From positions 1-34,518 of the forward strand of contig VGOD01000034.1 of the NCBI GenBank assembly GCA_016876015.1: a stretch of 34,518 nt of DNA, given 5' to 3'. Below are positions 8,058-16,116 of this stretch, piece after piece. A program made the position numbers and the translations under genes. This stretch comes from Chloroflexota bacterium (GTDB lineage: Bacteria; Chloroflexota; Anaerolineae; CG2-30-64-16). The stretch's first letter is position 1. Every line of letters begins with the position of its first letter. Below the pieces are notes generated by a model. It made no database searches. It was not told the origin of the DNA and saw only the letters and a list, made by a program, of their open reading frames with translations.

Positions 8058-8927
8058 ATGATTGACCCCCAACTCGCGAATCGGGTTGTCCTCATCACCG
8101 GCGCCAATCACGGGATCGGCGCAGCTACTGCACAAGCCTTTGCCAGTCAGGGAGCGAGGGTTTTCATCACCTACTTTCGCGGCGCGAGTCGCTACTTGGA
8201 CGAGGAATTGAAGTGGGCGCAAGAAGCGGGCGTCGGCGGCGATGCGCTCTATCGTGCGGGCCAACAGCGTTCGGCAGAGACGCTCGTGCAGCGCATTCGG
8301 GCGCAGGGCGGCCGCGCTCATGCGCACGAGGCTGACCTGGCCGATCCGAGCGCCATTCCGGTCCTCTTTGACCTGTGCGAGGCGCAATGCGGGCCGGTTG
8401 ACGTTCTTGTCGCCAATCACACTCACTGCGTCGCGGAGACTTTCGACCCTGCGCTGACAACAGAGGAAGGCGGCGGCGTCTGGCTCACATCGGCTGCCAG
8501 CATTGACGCCCACTTCGCCATCAACGCGCGCGCCTGCGCGCTGCTCATGGCGGAATATCTCGAACGCTATCTGAGACGGAATGCCCGCTGGGGGCGCATC
8601 ATCAACATCAGCACCGACGCCGCCCATGCCCATGTCGCCAATATCAGCTACGCCGCGAGCAAACACGCCATCGAATCGTACAGCCGCTCGGCCGCGGCGG
8701 AACTGGGCAAGTATGGGATCACCGTCAACGTCGTCGCGCCTGGCCCGATTCAGACCGGCTATATCACGCCGCAGGCAGAGGCGGCAATCGCCGATGGAAC
8801 ACCGCTGCGCCGCGTCGGTGCGGCCGACGACGTCGCCGATGTCATCGTTTTTCTGGCCTCTGAGCAGGCTCGCTGGCTGACAGGACAACTGCTCTACGTC
8901 GGCGGCGGCTGGCGTATGCATCAATAG
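8058..8927 (+). CDS. SDR-family NAD(P)-dependent oxidoreductase
   Basis: The 289-residue protein is a classical short-chain dehydrogenase/reductase. It has the nucleotide-binding TGANHGIG at 14-21, catalytic S185 (IINIS), and Y198 and K202 in YAASK. The C-terminal GQLLYVGGGWRMHQ matches the usual SDR ending. The NNAG structural motif after strand 4 is replaced by ANHTH (residues 119-123), which is unusual. An insert of about 25 residues after strand 2 (GASRYLDEELKWAQEAG) and a second one near residue 135 make it longer than the typical 250. ATG 8058 follows AAGGTGAAG. A strong promoter lies just upstream, and an OppC-like permease follows after 15 bases. The substrate is unknown. Confidence 0.9.
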   Translation: MIDPQLANRVVLITGANHGIGAATAQAFASQGARVFITYFRGASRYLDEELKWAQEAGVGGDALYRAGQQRSAETLVQRIRAQGGRAHAHEADLADPSAIPVLFDLCEAQCGPVDVLVANHTHCVAETFDPALTTEEGGGVWLTSAASIDAHFAINARACALLMAEYLERYLRRNARWGRIINISTDAAHAHVANISYAASKHAIESYSRSAAAELGKYGITVNVVAPGPIQTGYITPQAEAAIADGTPLRRVGAADDVADVIVFLASEQARWLTGQLLYVGGGWRMHQ

Positions 8928-8942
8928 CCGAGGTATACTGCC

Positions 8943-9770
8943 ATGCTCTTCCGCAACCAGAAGCTCCTCCTGGGGCTCATCATCATTGCCGCGCTGGTCG
9001 TGACGGCGGTCGTCAGCGATGCGCTGACCGATCCCGGGTTGCGCCGCACCGGCAGCTTTCTGCCCAAGCAGCCGCCAGGGCCAGGTGCGCCGCTCGGCAC
9101 CGACGGCCTGGGACGCAGCATCGCAATCCAGATGAGCGAGGCGATTCTCAAATCGCTGCTGGTCGGCCTGATCGCGGCCGCACTGGGTACATCGCTGGGC
9201 GCGCTGATCGGCTTCTCAGGCGGTTACTTCGGCGGGATCGTGGATGCGGTCCTGCGGCTGCTCGTGGATGTGTTCCTCTCGGTGCCTTCGCTCCTCTTTC
9301 TGATCCTGATCGCCTCGCTGGTCAAAGGTGTGGGCGTGCCAGCCATGGCGCTGATCATCGGCGCGTTCGCCTGGGCCTCGCCCGCGCGCCAGAGCCGCGC
9401 GCAGGTCCTCAGCCTGAAGGAACGCGCCTTCGTGAAGCTGGCGCGACTTTCGGGGATGCCTCCCTTGCGGATCGTCTTTGGCGAACTGATGCCCAACATG
9501 CTGCAATGGCTGGGCGCCAACTTCGTCAACGCTTTCATCGCCGCGATCCTGGCCGAGGCAGGGCTGTCGCTCCTGGGCCTGGGTCCCCAGCGCGAGATGA
9601 CCCTGGGGATGATGGTCTACTGGGCGCTCAGCTACGGCGCGATCTTGCAGAATCTCTGGTGGTGGTGGCTGGCGCCGGTGCTGGCCCTGATGTGCTTGTT
9701 CCTGTCGTTGTATCTGATTCACCTGGGGCTGGACGAGGTGGGCAACCCCAGGCTGTCGGAGCCTCGCTGA
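8943..9770 (+). CDS. OppC/DppC-like ABC transporter permease, without partners
   Basis: The 275-residue membrane protein resembles the second permease of oligopeptide, dipeptide or oligosaccharide importers (PepT family). It has an N-terminal segment (LLLGLIIIAALVVTAVV) and the family's LGTDGLGRS motif. The EAA-type loop (ARLSGMPPLRIVFGELMPN) and the ending HLGLDEVGNPRL are both typical. No OppB, binding protein or ATPase gene lies nearby, so it appears orphaned. CGAGG at 8929-8933 is nine bases before the ATG. The gene follows the SDR by 15 bases, and its last 52 bases overlap the end of the convergent PIG-L gene. It looks intact but may be a remnant of a lost cluster. Confidence 0.85.
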   Translation: MLFRNQKLLLGLIIIAALVVTAVVSDALTDPGLRRTGSFLPKQPPGPGAPLGTDGLGRSIAIQMSEAILKSLLVGLIAAALGTSLGALIGFSGGYFGGIVDAVLRLLVDVFLSVPSLLFLILIASLVKGVGVPAMALIIGAFAWASPARQSRAQVLSLKERAFVKLARLSGMPPLRIVFGELMPNMLQWLGANFVNAFIAAILAEAGLSLLGLGPQREMTLGMMVYWALSYGAILQNLWWWWLAPVLALMCLFLSLYLIHLGLDEVGNPRLSEPR

Positions 9771-10555
9771 ATAACCGCGTCCCCCAACACTTCGACCAAT
9801 GGATCGGCGTCTTCCGCGCAATAGCCGAGGTGCAGATGCCGCGTCCAGCCTTCGGCATGGGTGAACGTCGCAGACTGCCGGCCCACCTCTTCCGCCATCT
9901 CCTCCATCGCCCGCAGATACGAGCCGATGCCCTGGCTGGCATCCAGCCATTCGCGCTGGCTGCGGTGCAGCGTCAGCATCGCGGCCTTGACCGGCAGCAC
10001 ATCGCTGATGTTCACGAACAGCTCCGGCCTGACTCGGCGGCGCAGGGGATCTCGCAAGCCGTAGGGCAGCGCATGATAGATGGTGGCCGGCTGCGCGGTG
10101 ATCGGCTGCGGCGGTTCGACCGGGAAGTTGGTCATGCCGCGCGCAAACACGGCAGTCAAGGCCAGCCGCGTCGTGTTTGTGTGGTCTTCCATGTATTCCT
10201 GGAGCGCATGGGTCAGGACGATCTCGGGCGCGACCTCGCGCACGACCGCGGCGAGCTGGCGAAGGGTAGCGCGCTCGTAGAAGATCTCCAGGTCGTTCAC
10301 CAACGCCTCATGATAGATCGCGCCCACTGTCTGGGCCGCGGCCCGCGCCTCCTCTCGCCGGATGCGGATGATGGTCTCGGCGTCGTGCACGTTCGTGCCG
10401 CAACTGCCGTTGGCCAGGGTCATGTAATGCAGCTCACACCCGGCCCGGCCGAGCAGCAAGAAGGTCCCGGCCATCATGAATTCGATGTCATCCGGGTGCG
10501 CAGCAATGGCAAAGACACGTCGCGTCGTTGTCGTTCTTCTCGGTGTTTCATCCAT
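9719..10555 (-). CDS. PIG-L/LmbE-family deacetylase
   Basis: The 278-residue zinc-dependent enzyme belongs to the family removing N-acetyl groups from GlcNAc-containing molecules (PIG-L, MshB, BshB). The zinc motif AHPDD gives H20, D22 and D23, and a third ligand is probably the His in YMEDHTN. A NagB-like gene lies just upstream in the same direction (34 bases), so the pair suggests amino-sugar turnover: deacetylation, then deamination/isomerisation. No clear ribosome-binding site precedes ATG 10555; the spacer contains the TTTGACG heptamers. The final 17 codons overlap the convergent OppC-like gene. The sugar substrate is not determinable. Confidence 0.88.
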   Translation of the reverse strand: MDETPRRTTTTRRVFAIAAHPDDIEFMMAGTFLLLGRAGCELHYMTLANGSCGTNVHDAETIIRIRREEARAAAQTVGAIYHEALVNDLEIFYERATLRQLAAVVREVAPEIVLTHALQEYMEDHTNTTRLALTAVFARGMTNFPVEPPQPITAQPATIYHALPYGLRDPLRRRVRPELFVNISDVLPVKAAMLTLHRSQREWLDASQGIGSYLRAMEEMAEEVGRQSATFTHAEGWTRHLHLGYCAEDADPLVEVLGDAVIQRGSDSLGLPTSSSPR

Positions 10556-10562
10556 GGTTGGT

Positions 10563-10583
10563 CGTCAAACGTCAAACGTCAGG
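10563..10583. repeat. Heptamer array between NagB-like and PIG-L genes
   Basis: CGTCAAA occurs twice back to back at 10563-10576, followed by the variant CGTCAGG. The period is 7 bp, as at 13497, 31563 and 32435. It occupies most of the 34-base gap where the PIG-L ribosome-binding site would be expected. Confidence 0.7.
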
Positions 10584-10589
10584 TGTCTT

Positions 10590-11516
10590 TCAATGCATCG
10601 CCACATCGCAGACGCCGATCCCGGAGCGCAGGAAGTTGAACTGCACGTTCGGATGATCGGCCAGGAGCGACATCGGGACGGCGCTGTCAGGGAGGCGCTG
10701 CGAGATCATCAACGTCGTCAGCCTCATGCCGAACGGGTTGTCGTGCTGTCCGGCGTGCCAGATCGAGACCTTCTCAGCCTTCCAGGTCTCCACTGGCCCA
10801 ACGGTGATGGCCTGGGTTGACACGTTCTGCACCATGCCGCCGCCCGACGTGCGGGCGTTTTGGATCAGCGTAATCGGGTGCAGGTCCACGACGCGTGTGG
10901 TCAGCTTGCGATACTCCTCGGGTGGCGGCGGCGCATCCACGTACATGCCTTCGCGTCGAGGCGGGTCATTGAACGCCCAGTGCTTGACCTCACCCTGACC
11001 GCCCTGCATCACGACGCAGCGAGCGCGCTCCCAGCTCGCGATGTACCCGATGGGGTCCACGGCCGGGAAGTGGATGTTCGCCGCCGGCATTCGCAGTTCA
11101 GGCCGGATGCGGTCGAAGCAGAGCGCCATGTCGGCTCGTGCAAAGCCGAGCGGGAAGTCCAGCCCAGCCTCCTTGCCGTCCACCACCCACTCGTCCATCC
11201 CCCAGAAGTGGGCATGGCGCAGGTCAAGCTCAAGCTCGTTGACCAGCCTCGCCACCAGCGGAAGCTGCTCGGTTGGGCCGATGGGGCCGCAGATGCCGGC
11301 GGGCTGCTCTGGCGTGGCCTGACGCCAGGCGGTGATGTATTCGAGCGCCTCGGCCAGGTAGAAATCCTCGACCGTGTCGTAGAACACGACGCGAAAGCCG
11401 GGCCGGCTCAGCCGCAGCAGGTCGTCGGCGGTCAGCCGCGCGGCTTCATCCAGGATCTCACGGTCGAGCGTGGTGTAATCCCACCAGCCAGCCGCGATCT
11501 TGCTCAGTGGTCGCAT
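10590..11516 (-). CDS. NagB-like glucosamine-6-phosphate deaminase/isomerase-family protein
   Basis: The 308-residue protein resembles the sugar isomerase family of NagB and 6-phosphogluconolactonase. [15 protein letters not shown] stands where NagB has its glycine-rich phosphate loop. [11 protein letters not shown] matches the MDEY region with the catalytic Asp. [10 protein letters not shown] matches GHIAFNEP, and VSTQAITVG matches the TMGV region. Some NagB residues are altered (the His in GHIAFN is shifted), so the reaction may differ. ATG 11516 is preceded by a perfect AGGAGG four bases away. It lies upstream of the PIG-L deacetylase. Chemistry on deacetylated amino sugars is inferred from the family and context. 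Confidence 0.75.
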   Translation of the reverse strand: MRPLSKIAAGWWDYTTLDREILDEAARLTADDLLRLSRPGFRVVFYDTVEDFYLAEALEYITAWRQATPEQPAGICGPIGPTEQLPLVARLVNELELDLRHAHFWGMDEWVVDGKEAGLDFPLGFARADMALCFDRIRPELRMPAANIHFPAVDPIGYIASWERARCVVMQGGQGEVKHWAFNDPPRREGMYVDAPPPPEEYRKLTTRVVDLHPITLIQNARTSGGGMVQNVSTQAITVGPVETWKAEKVSIWHAGQHDNPFGMRLTTLMISQRLPDSAVPMSLLADHPNVQFNFLRSGIGVCDVAMH

Positions 11517-11560
11517 CTTACCTCCTATGCGCTTGGTTCAGTCAGGCAAGAATGGGACGG

Positions 11561-11630
11561 GACGCAGATCGACGCAGATACACGCTGATTCTCGATCTTC
11601 ATCTGCGAAGATCTGCGTTCATCTGCGTCC
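11561..11630. repeat. Decamer-periodic array that inverts on itself
   Basis: Two ten-base units (GACGCAGATC type) and a diverged third run forward at 11561-11590. After ten intervening bases, three inverted units (ATCTGCGTTC type) run at 11601-11630. The outer arms, 11560-11579 and 11611-11630, match at 18 of 20 positions. It lies in the 150-base gap between the ThuA-like and NagB-like genes. Confidence 0.85.
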
Positions 11631-11666
11631 GGGTCTCAATCAGCCCGGCTGCGCCGCATCCATAGG

Positions 11667-12320
11667 TTAGCGATCCAGCAGCCAGGCGGCCGCTTGGAAC
11701 AACAGCCGCTCATACAGTGGGAGGCTCCATACGCGCTCGGAATGCCCCAGTGCGATGTGCGCCACGCGGCCCGCTCCCGCCGTCTTCGTCCAGACCATCG
11801 GGTGGGCGATCCCGCGATCCAGCGCGATCATGTGGATGTCCACCGAGGGATCATAGCGCTGGATATAGAACTCGTCGTGGACGGTGAAGGCCTCGATCCC
11901 TGCCGTGATTGGGTGCTCACGAGAGAGAGGATAGACTGTGAACGCGAACTGCGGCGGGTGCGAGATGAACGCGCCGCCGAGCAACGCCTCGTAGGCTGGG
12001 TTGGAGTTTCCGACCACCGTTGCAGAATGGACCGCCAGGAGACCGCCGCCCGCGCGCACCCAGCGCGTCAGCCCGTCCACCTGTGCATCGGTAAGTCCCT
12101 CGGGCGTGGTGTCGTTCATCCCTTCGCGGTGCTTCGACAAGCTGGTGTAGCTGACCACCAGATCGTAGCCGCCTGCGGGCAGGCGAGCCAGGCTGTCCAG
12201 GTCGTAGGTGCTCTCGACTATGTAGCCGGCCGGCTCGAAGAGCGCCTTCGTGAAGGCGGCGAACCCCTCGAACGGGTGCCACAGTCCGCCGAGAGGAATC
12301 AAGACGTGTTTGAGGGTCAT
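11667..12320 (-). CDS. ThuA-like domain protein
   Basis: The 217-residue protein has the glutamine-amidotransferase-like ThuA fold, named for trehalose utilisation in rhizobia; its biochemical role is poorly defined. Visible motifs are GGGLLAVHSAT at about 90-100 (nucleophile-elbow region, without the Cys of true amidotransferases), HDEFYI, and the ending HPMVWTKTAGAGRVAHIALGH. The start at 12320 (MTLKHVLIP) is preferred over the upstream in-frame Met at 12356 because GGAG precedes it and the family N-terminus begins there. It sits between the OYE-like and NagB-like genes, in line with other sugar genes. The assignment is sure; a part in sugar catabolism is inferred. Confidence 0.85.
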   Translation of the reverse strand: MTLKHVLIPLGGLWHPFEGFAAFTKALFEPAGYIVESTYDLDSLARLPAGGYDLVVSYTSLSKHREGMNDTTPEGLTDAQVDGLTRWVRAGGGLLAVHSATVVGNSNPAYEALLGGAFISHPPQFAFTVYPLSREHPITAGIEAFTVHDEFYIQRYDPSVDIHMIALDRGIAHPMVWTKTAGAGRVAHIALGHSERVWSLPLYERLLFQAAAWLLDR

Positions 12321-12409
12321 GCAAGTCTGCTCCGATGATGTGTCAAGAAACCACACGTGCTCGACCGTGCGCGCCGACGATCACCGAACTGACGACTGGC
12401 TGCTCCAAC

Positions 12410-13363
12410 TCAGTTGCGCCACTCGGCGCAGCCAACGGCCACCCCGCGGCGCAGGTCGGCATGGCACTCGTCGCAGCTCACGCAGACCACGATTTCGTCC
12501 TGGCGTCCTTCGCGCACCTTGATCGGCCAGTCGGGGTCGGCGATCAACCCACGGCCGACAGCCACCAAGTCGGCCCGGCCGTGCTCCAGCACTTCCAGCG
12601 CCCGCGGCACGCGGTCCAGGCCGTTGACCGCGATGACGGGCACGCCGAGCCTGGTGAAGGGCGCCGCCCGATCTCCGGGAGCGCCCCCGCTTGAAGGCGA
12701 AAGGTCGAGGATATCCACACCGGCTGTGACCAACGCCTCCGCCAGGATCAGGCTGTCCGGTATCCCGTAGCCGAAGTCATCGCGGAGCGGCGTGTGGCGA
12801 TAGAGCACGAGCATCCCGGCCCGGTCGGCGATGGGCCGGATCGTTTCGACGATTTCGATTGCCAGACGCATCCGGCCGGACAGGTCGCCGCCGTAGCCGT
12901 CTGTGCGCTGGTTGCGGACGGGTGAGAAGAACTGGTTGAGCAGGTAGCCATGCGCGCCGTGCGGCTGGATGCCGTCGAACCCGGCAGCCGCGCAGATGTC
13001 GGCCGCCAGGCGATATTGCGCCAGAAGCCGGCTGATGTCTTCTGGGGAAAGATCGGCGGGGGCGGTTGACTGGCCGCGGCGGAACGGAAACACCTGGATC
13101 GCTGCCAGCGCGCCGCCGTCGTGGATCGCCTCTACGAGCGGCCGCAGGTTGCTGCCGGTGAGTTCTTCGCCGAAGAGGATCGAGTTGGTCGCCTCGACGA
13201 TCACCAGGCTGACTCCGCCTTGGGCGCGGCGACCGTACCACTCGCAAGCTGCCGGCGTCGCCAGGCCACGGTTGACGACCATCGGCGGTAAGACGATCCG
13301 GTTCCGTAAGGTCTTGTGTCTGACCTGAAGCGGGGCAAAGAGCGGTGCAATGCTGTTGTTCAT
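12410..13363 (-). CDS. Old Yellow Enzyme-like NADH:flavin oxidoreductase, single-domain with cysteine cluster
   Basis: The 317-residue FMN TIM-barrel resembles the N-terminal domain of 2,4-dienoyl-CoA reductase/trimethylamine dehydrogenase-type OYEs. It shows the RNRIVLPPM start, the substrate motif HGAHGYLLNQF, RTDGYGG, and the FMN-phosphate loop VGRGLIADPDW. The C-terminus carries four cysteines as CxxCxxC, eleven residues, then C. The two-domain enzymes bind a 4Fe-4S cluster with CxxCxxxC, eleven residues, C. This protein ends right after the last Cys, so the FAD/NADH domain is missing. The start at 13363 (MNNSIAPLF) fits the family; the upstream extension to 13426 does not. The electron partner and substrate are unknown. 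Confidence 0.85.
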   Translation of the reverse strand: MNNSIAPLFAPLQVRHKTLRNRIVLPPMVVNRGLATPAACEWYGRRAQGGVSLVIVEATNSILFGEELTGSNLRPLVEAIHDGGALAAIQVFPFRRGQSTAPADLSPEDISRLLAQYRLAADICAAAGFDGIQPHGAHGYLLNQFFSPVRNQRTDGYGGDLSGRMRLAIEIVETIRPIADRAGMLVLYRHTPLRDDFGYGIPDSLILAEALVTAGVDILDLSPSSGGAPGDRAAPFTRLGVPVIAVNGLDRVPRALEVLEHGRADLVAVGRGLIADPDWPIKVREGRQDEIVVCVSCDECHADLRRGVAVGCAEWRN

Positions 13364-13398
13364 CGGGTGTGCCTTTTTGTGGTATGTGGTCATCTGTC

Positions 13399-13452
13399 GT
13401 AGTGGCGACTTCAGTCGCGCATCCACACGAAAACGACTAAAGTCGTCACTAC
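13399..13452. repeat. REP-like inverted repeat upstream of the OYE-like gene
   Basis: Arms 13399-13417 (GTAGTGGCGACTTCAGTCG) and 13434-13452 match as inverted copies at 17 of 19 positions with a 16-base loop. The 11-mer CTTCAGTCGCG in the left arm recurs exactly in the palindrome at 26361-26440, so the two belong to one family. Confidence 0.8.
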
Positions 13453-13496
13453 TACCTGAAATGTGCAGCTCATAGTCTGATTCTCCCTTCCTTCGG

Positions 13497-13517
13497 ACCT
13501 TTCACCTCTGACCTCTG
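13497..13517. repeat. Heptamer array 3' of the DJ-1/PfpI gene
   Basis: ACCTTTC is followed by two copies of ACCTCTG in direct succession, giving 7-bp periodicity. It begins 12 bases beyond the stop of the DJ-1/PfpI gene. Confidence 0.6.
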
Positions 13518-13528
13518 TCTCCCGCCCC

Positions 13529-14113
13529 CTACCCTGCCAGCGCCCAAATGATCTCCTGGCAGAACTCCGGCAGATCGTTGGGTACGCGGCCCGTGATCAC
13601 ATTGCCATCGCGCACGGCCGGCACATCGAGATACTCGGCGCCGGCGTTGATCAGGTCATCCTTCACCGCGCTGACGCCGGTGGCGCGCCGGCCGCGCACC
13701 ACGCCGGCCGAGATCAGCACCCACGGCCCGTGGCAGATCGCAGCCAGCAGCTTGCCCTGCGCGTGGCATTCGCGAGTGAGCGCCAGGGTGGGCGCGTGGC
13801 GGCGCAGGAAGTCGGGCGAGAACCCGCCAGGAAAGAGCAGGCAATCCACCTCGCTGCTGCGCAGATCCTCGAGTGTCACGAGGCGGTGGCGTTTGCCCGC
13901 CGGCATGATGGGAAGCGGTATGGGATGCCCGAAGCGTCCTGTCACGGGCTTGTTTTCGACCCACGGCCGCGGATGGCTGCCGATGGCCACGGCCGCGACC
14001 AGGATGTCGGCGCCCTCCTCGCTGAGTCGCAGCAGCGGGTAGAGCAACTCAATGTCTTCATATTCATGGGCCACGATAATAGCCACGCTCTTACCGGTTA
14101 GCTTGCCGTCCAT
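13529..14113 (-). CDS. DJ-1/PfpI-family protein
   Basis: The 194-residue protein belongs to the DJ-1/PfpI superfamily (intracellular proteases, glyoxalases/deglycases, stress proteins). It has the acidic residue E22 in YEDIELLYPL and the nucleophile C127 followed by H128 in AICHGPWVL, with the GRRATG and AEYLDVPAVRDGNVITGR segments usual for PfpI-type members. It is full length for the family. The start at 14113 is chosen because GAGAGGAG lies about five bases upstream. The upstream frame (to 14275) overlaps the mannonate dehydratase. It starts 10 bases after the uxuA-like stop and so is probably in that operon, perhaps repairing reactive-carbonyl damage from sugar intermediates (inference). 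Confidence 0.9.
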   Translation of the reverse strand: MDGKLTGKSVAIIVAHEYEDIELLYPLLRLSEEGADILVAAVAIGSHPRPWVENKPVTGRFGHPIPLPIMPAGKRHRLVTLEDLRSSEVDCLLFPGGFSPDFLRRHAPTLALTRECHAQGKLLAAICHGPWVLISAGVVRGRRATGVSAVKDDLINAGAEYLDVPAVRDGNVITGRVPNDLPEFCQEIIWALAG

Positions 14114-14123
14114 AGTGCTCCTC

Positions 14124-15140
14124 TCAGAATGTCTGCTGGGGTTCTGCGTATACCGCCTGTCTGAGCCCCGCGATGTATCCGATCGCGAACAGCCGGCCGA
14201 TCGAGGAATAGGCGGGCGTATCGTTGCTGTCTCCTTCCATCGTCGGCACGTGATCCGGTCGCAGCACCCCCTCATAGCCGATGTCGCGATAGGCCCTCAT
14301 GCAGGCCGCCATGTTGGTCCTGCCATCATCGTGGAAGGTTTCTTCGAACCTGGTCACCGCGCCGCGCACATCGCGGAAGTGCACGAAGAAGATCTTGCCC
14401 TGCTCGCCGAAGCGGCGGATGACGCCAGGCAGGTCCAGACCGTAGGCGCCTTCCAGATCAGTCATCAGCGTGAAGTTGCCCTGACAGAGCGCGATGCCGT
14501 TGACCGGGCTGGGGTAAAGGTCGAGCAGCCGCTGGTAGTTCTCGATGCTGCGCATGATCCGTCCCAGGCCGCGGATGCCGGAGAGCGGGGGGTCGTCTGG
14601 GTGCATGGCCAGCTTGACGCCGGCCTGCTCGGCCGCCGGTACCACGGCCTTCAGGAAGTAGGCCAGGTTTTCCCACAAGCGTTCCTCCGTCACCACGCCA
14701 TGTTCGGTCAGCGGGTCGTCCTTGACCCGTTCGTAGTCGAACGCAGTCGCCAGCGCGCCGCCCCGCGAGGGGACAGCCATGTCGGTTCGGATCCAGTTGA
14801 AGACGGGCATCCACTCGTAGCACCACACCGGAATCCCCAGCTTGCCCATGTTGCGAATCAGGTCGCAGGCCGTCTCGATCTCCGCATCGCGGCCCGGCAG
14901 CCCCAGCTTGGCTTTGTGCAGCGGCGGCCGGCCCTCGATGACAGCCAGCTCGAAGCCGCCATCCTCATACCCCTGTTTGAGTCGCGCCAGCGAGTCGTAG
15001 CCCCAGGGCAGTTCATCTCGGCCGACATCGAGGCCGCGGCTCCAATCCATCCCGCTGACGACGTGATTCACACCGCACTGTTTGACCAGTCGCCACAGGC
15101 GACTGGGTTGGGCAGGAAGAACTTCGGCGATCTTGATCAT
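14124..15140 (-). CDS. uxuA: Mannonate dehydratase
   Basis: The 338-residue TIM-barrel enzyme converts D-mannonate to 2-keto-3-deoxygluconate in glucuronate breakdown. UxuA hallmarks are [10 protein letters not shown] (H180), [13 protein letters not shown] (C219), FVHFRDVRG (H254), [11 protein letters not shown] (270-276) and [11 protein letters not shown] (D296, H297), which include the expected metal ligands. Length is at the short end of the family. The start overlaps the nucleotidyltransferase stop as ATGA, so the two are translationally coupled, which is an odd pairing. No uronate isomerase or fructuronate reductase lies nearby; the SDR at 8058-8927 is a conceivable but unproven reductase. 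The family call is firm. Confidence 0.92.
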   Translation of the reverse strand: MIKIAEVLPAQPSRLWRLVKQCGVNHVVSGMDWSRGLDVGRDELPWGYDSLARLKQGYEDGGFELAVIEGRPPLHKAKLGLPGRDAEIETACDLIRNMGKLGIPVWCYEWMPVFNWIRTDMAVPSRGGALATAFDYERVKDDPLTEHGVVTEERLWENLAYFLKAVVPAAEQAGVKLAMHPDDPPLSGIRGLGRIMRSIENYQRLLDLYPSPVNGIALCQGNFTLMTDLEGAYGLDLPGVIRRFGEQGKIFFVHFRDVRGAVTRFEETFHDDGRTNMAACMRAYRDIGYEGVLRPDHVPTMEGDSNDTPAYSSIGRLFAIGYIAGLRQAVYAEPQQTF

Positions 15141-15733
15141 CGTGATGCTCCCGTGCTATATGCTTCTGCCAGAGCACGCTCCAGCAGATCGTCTACGTTT
15201 AGCTGCAGGGCCCACCGTCGAAGATAGGCCAGGTCCAGCCGGTCGCTCTGGGCTTTCAGAACCCCCTGGATGTCTCGCCACTGCCGATCTGAGACTTCGT
15301 CGCCCTTGCGATACCATTCGAGTTTGGCCAGGGTTGTGTCCTCCGCGCTGGCAAAGTAGGCTGAACGCTCCGGCTCGGCGGCAAGCACGTGCAGCGCTCG
15401 TCGTTCGAACTGCGCCCGGTCAAAAGGGCGTCCTTTGCTCACGAAGATATCAACCTTGAACATCGTCGGCAGATGGATGACGTTGAAGCTGCCGCGCCGG
15501 CGGACCTCGTGCCTGATCGTGTCAATGTCGAAGTAGAAGGCGCCGCCAAGCAGGCGCGCCAGAGGCTCGACGTGCTCGGGCCGTAGATCGGCCACTAAGT
15601 CAGCATCCAAGGTGGCGCGCGCGACCCCCTGAGTTGCGCTGGCCAGGGAACCGCCGACGAAATAAGCCACTTCCAGGCGCTCCAGCGCATCTGTGACCAG
15701 CAGGGTGACCGCGATCGGCTCAGGCAGGCTCAT
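15137..15733 (-). CDS. Nucleotidyltransferase-fold protein (DUF6036/AbiEii-like)
   Basis: The 198-residue protein has a minimal nucleotidyltransferase signature: GGS at 27-29 and the metal-binding DADL with D43 and D45. A third strand region, [12 protein letters not shown], supplies a possible further acid, and the segment [15 protein letters not shown] is typical of AbiEii-like proteins. It overlaps by four bases both the 85-aa gene upstream and uxuA downstream. The pair of a short helical protein and this fold recurs in Cyanobacteria and Chloroflexi in my memory, and looks like a type II or IV toxin-antitoxin arrangement; that role is inference. It could alternatively modify a housekeeping substrate. 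Confidence 0.75.
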   Translation of the reverse strand: MSLPEPIAVTLLVTDALERLEVAYFVGGSLASATQGVARATLDADLVADLRPEHVEPLARLLGGAFYFDIDTIRHEVRRRGSFNVIHLPTMFKVDIFVSKGRPFDRAQFERRALHVLAAEPERSAYFASAEDTTLAKLEWYRKGDEVSDRQWRDIQGVLKAQSDRLDLAYLRRWALQLNVDDLLERALAEAYSTGASR

Positions 15734-15987
15734 GTTGACTTGCCCTCTAGCGAGCCGTAGGCGCGGGCGGCCAGCTCGGGGCCGAGCAGGAGATCGGCCA
15801 GCCGCCGCCGCAGCTCATCCGGTGTGGCCTGGGGATAGCGTTCGCGCAGCCCGCTGAGGAGCAGCACGCGAACCGTTTCGTTCATCTGCGCGACGAGTGC
15901 AAGCTTGCGCCAGGCAGGCGCTTCGCGCATCAGCTCGATCAGCACGCGCTCGGCATCCGGGTGCGTATCGGATAGATCGGTTGGCAT
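15730..15987 (-). CDS. 85-residue helical partner of the nucleotidyltransferase
   Basis: The short acidic-to-basic helical protein includes EAPAWRKLALVAQMNETVR and ends in LADLLLGPELAARAYG, a pattern I recall from small proteins that accompany nucleotidyltransferases in Cyanobacteria and Chloroflexi. The start at 15987 has AGGAA upstream and is preferred over the longer frame to 16086, which would run through the promoter. Its end overlaps the next gene as ATGA. A well-formed promoter with a palindrome on the -10 box lies just upstream. No known domain is recognised; an antitoxin or specificity subunit is possible. Confidence 0.7.
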   Translation of the reverse strand: MPTDLSDTHPDAERVLIELMREAPAWRKLALVAQMNETVRVLLLSGLRERYPQATPDELRRRLADLLLGPELAARAYGSLEGKST

Positions 15988-16039
15988 GGTCGTTCCTGAC
16001 TGCATGGTCCTGCGCGGTGTCCCAAGTGACAGCGGGGAT

Positions 16040-16068
16040 AGTTTACCCCGTTTGCCTGATCGTGTCAA
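16040..16068 (-). promoter_or_regulatory. Promoter with palindrome for the 85-aa/nucleotidyltransferase/uxuA run
   Basis: On the minus strand TTGACA (16063-16068), 17 bases, then TAAACT (16040-16045). CGGGG at 16033-16037 and CCCCG at 16046-16050 flank the -10 box symmetrically, so a repressor site there is plausible. The divergent promoter for the fusion gene begins 11 bases away. Confidence 0.7.
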
Positions 16069-16078
16069 TATGACCTCT

Positions 16079-16107
16079 TTGCGCACTCCGCGCGCCTATG
16101 GTAGCAT
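16079..16107 (+). promoter_or_regulatory. Probable promoter for the glycosidase-like/ligase fusion gene
   Basis: TTGCGC at 16079-16084, a 17-base spacer and TAGCAT at 16102-16107 give a moderate sigma-70 match. It is divergent from the promoter at 16040-16068. Confidence 0.4.
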
Positions 16108-16116
16108 AAAGTCGCC

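Noticed and set aside
10563..11630. Repeat arrays as a CRISPR locus
   Set aside because: Units are only 7 or 10 bp without unique spacers, and no cas genes are present.
12341..12346. TTGACA on the minus strand before the ThuA-like gene
   Set aside because: A -10 box at 16-18 bp would fall on the start codon, and the hexamer there is TGCATG, so a promoter is unlikely.
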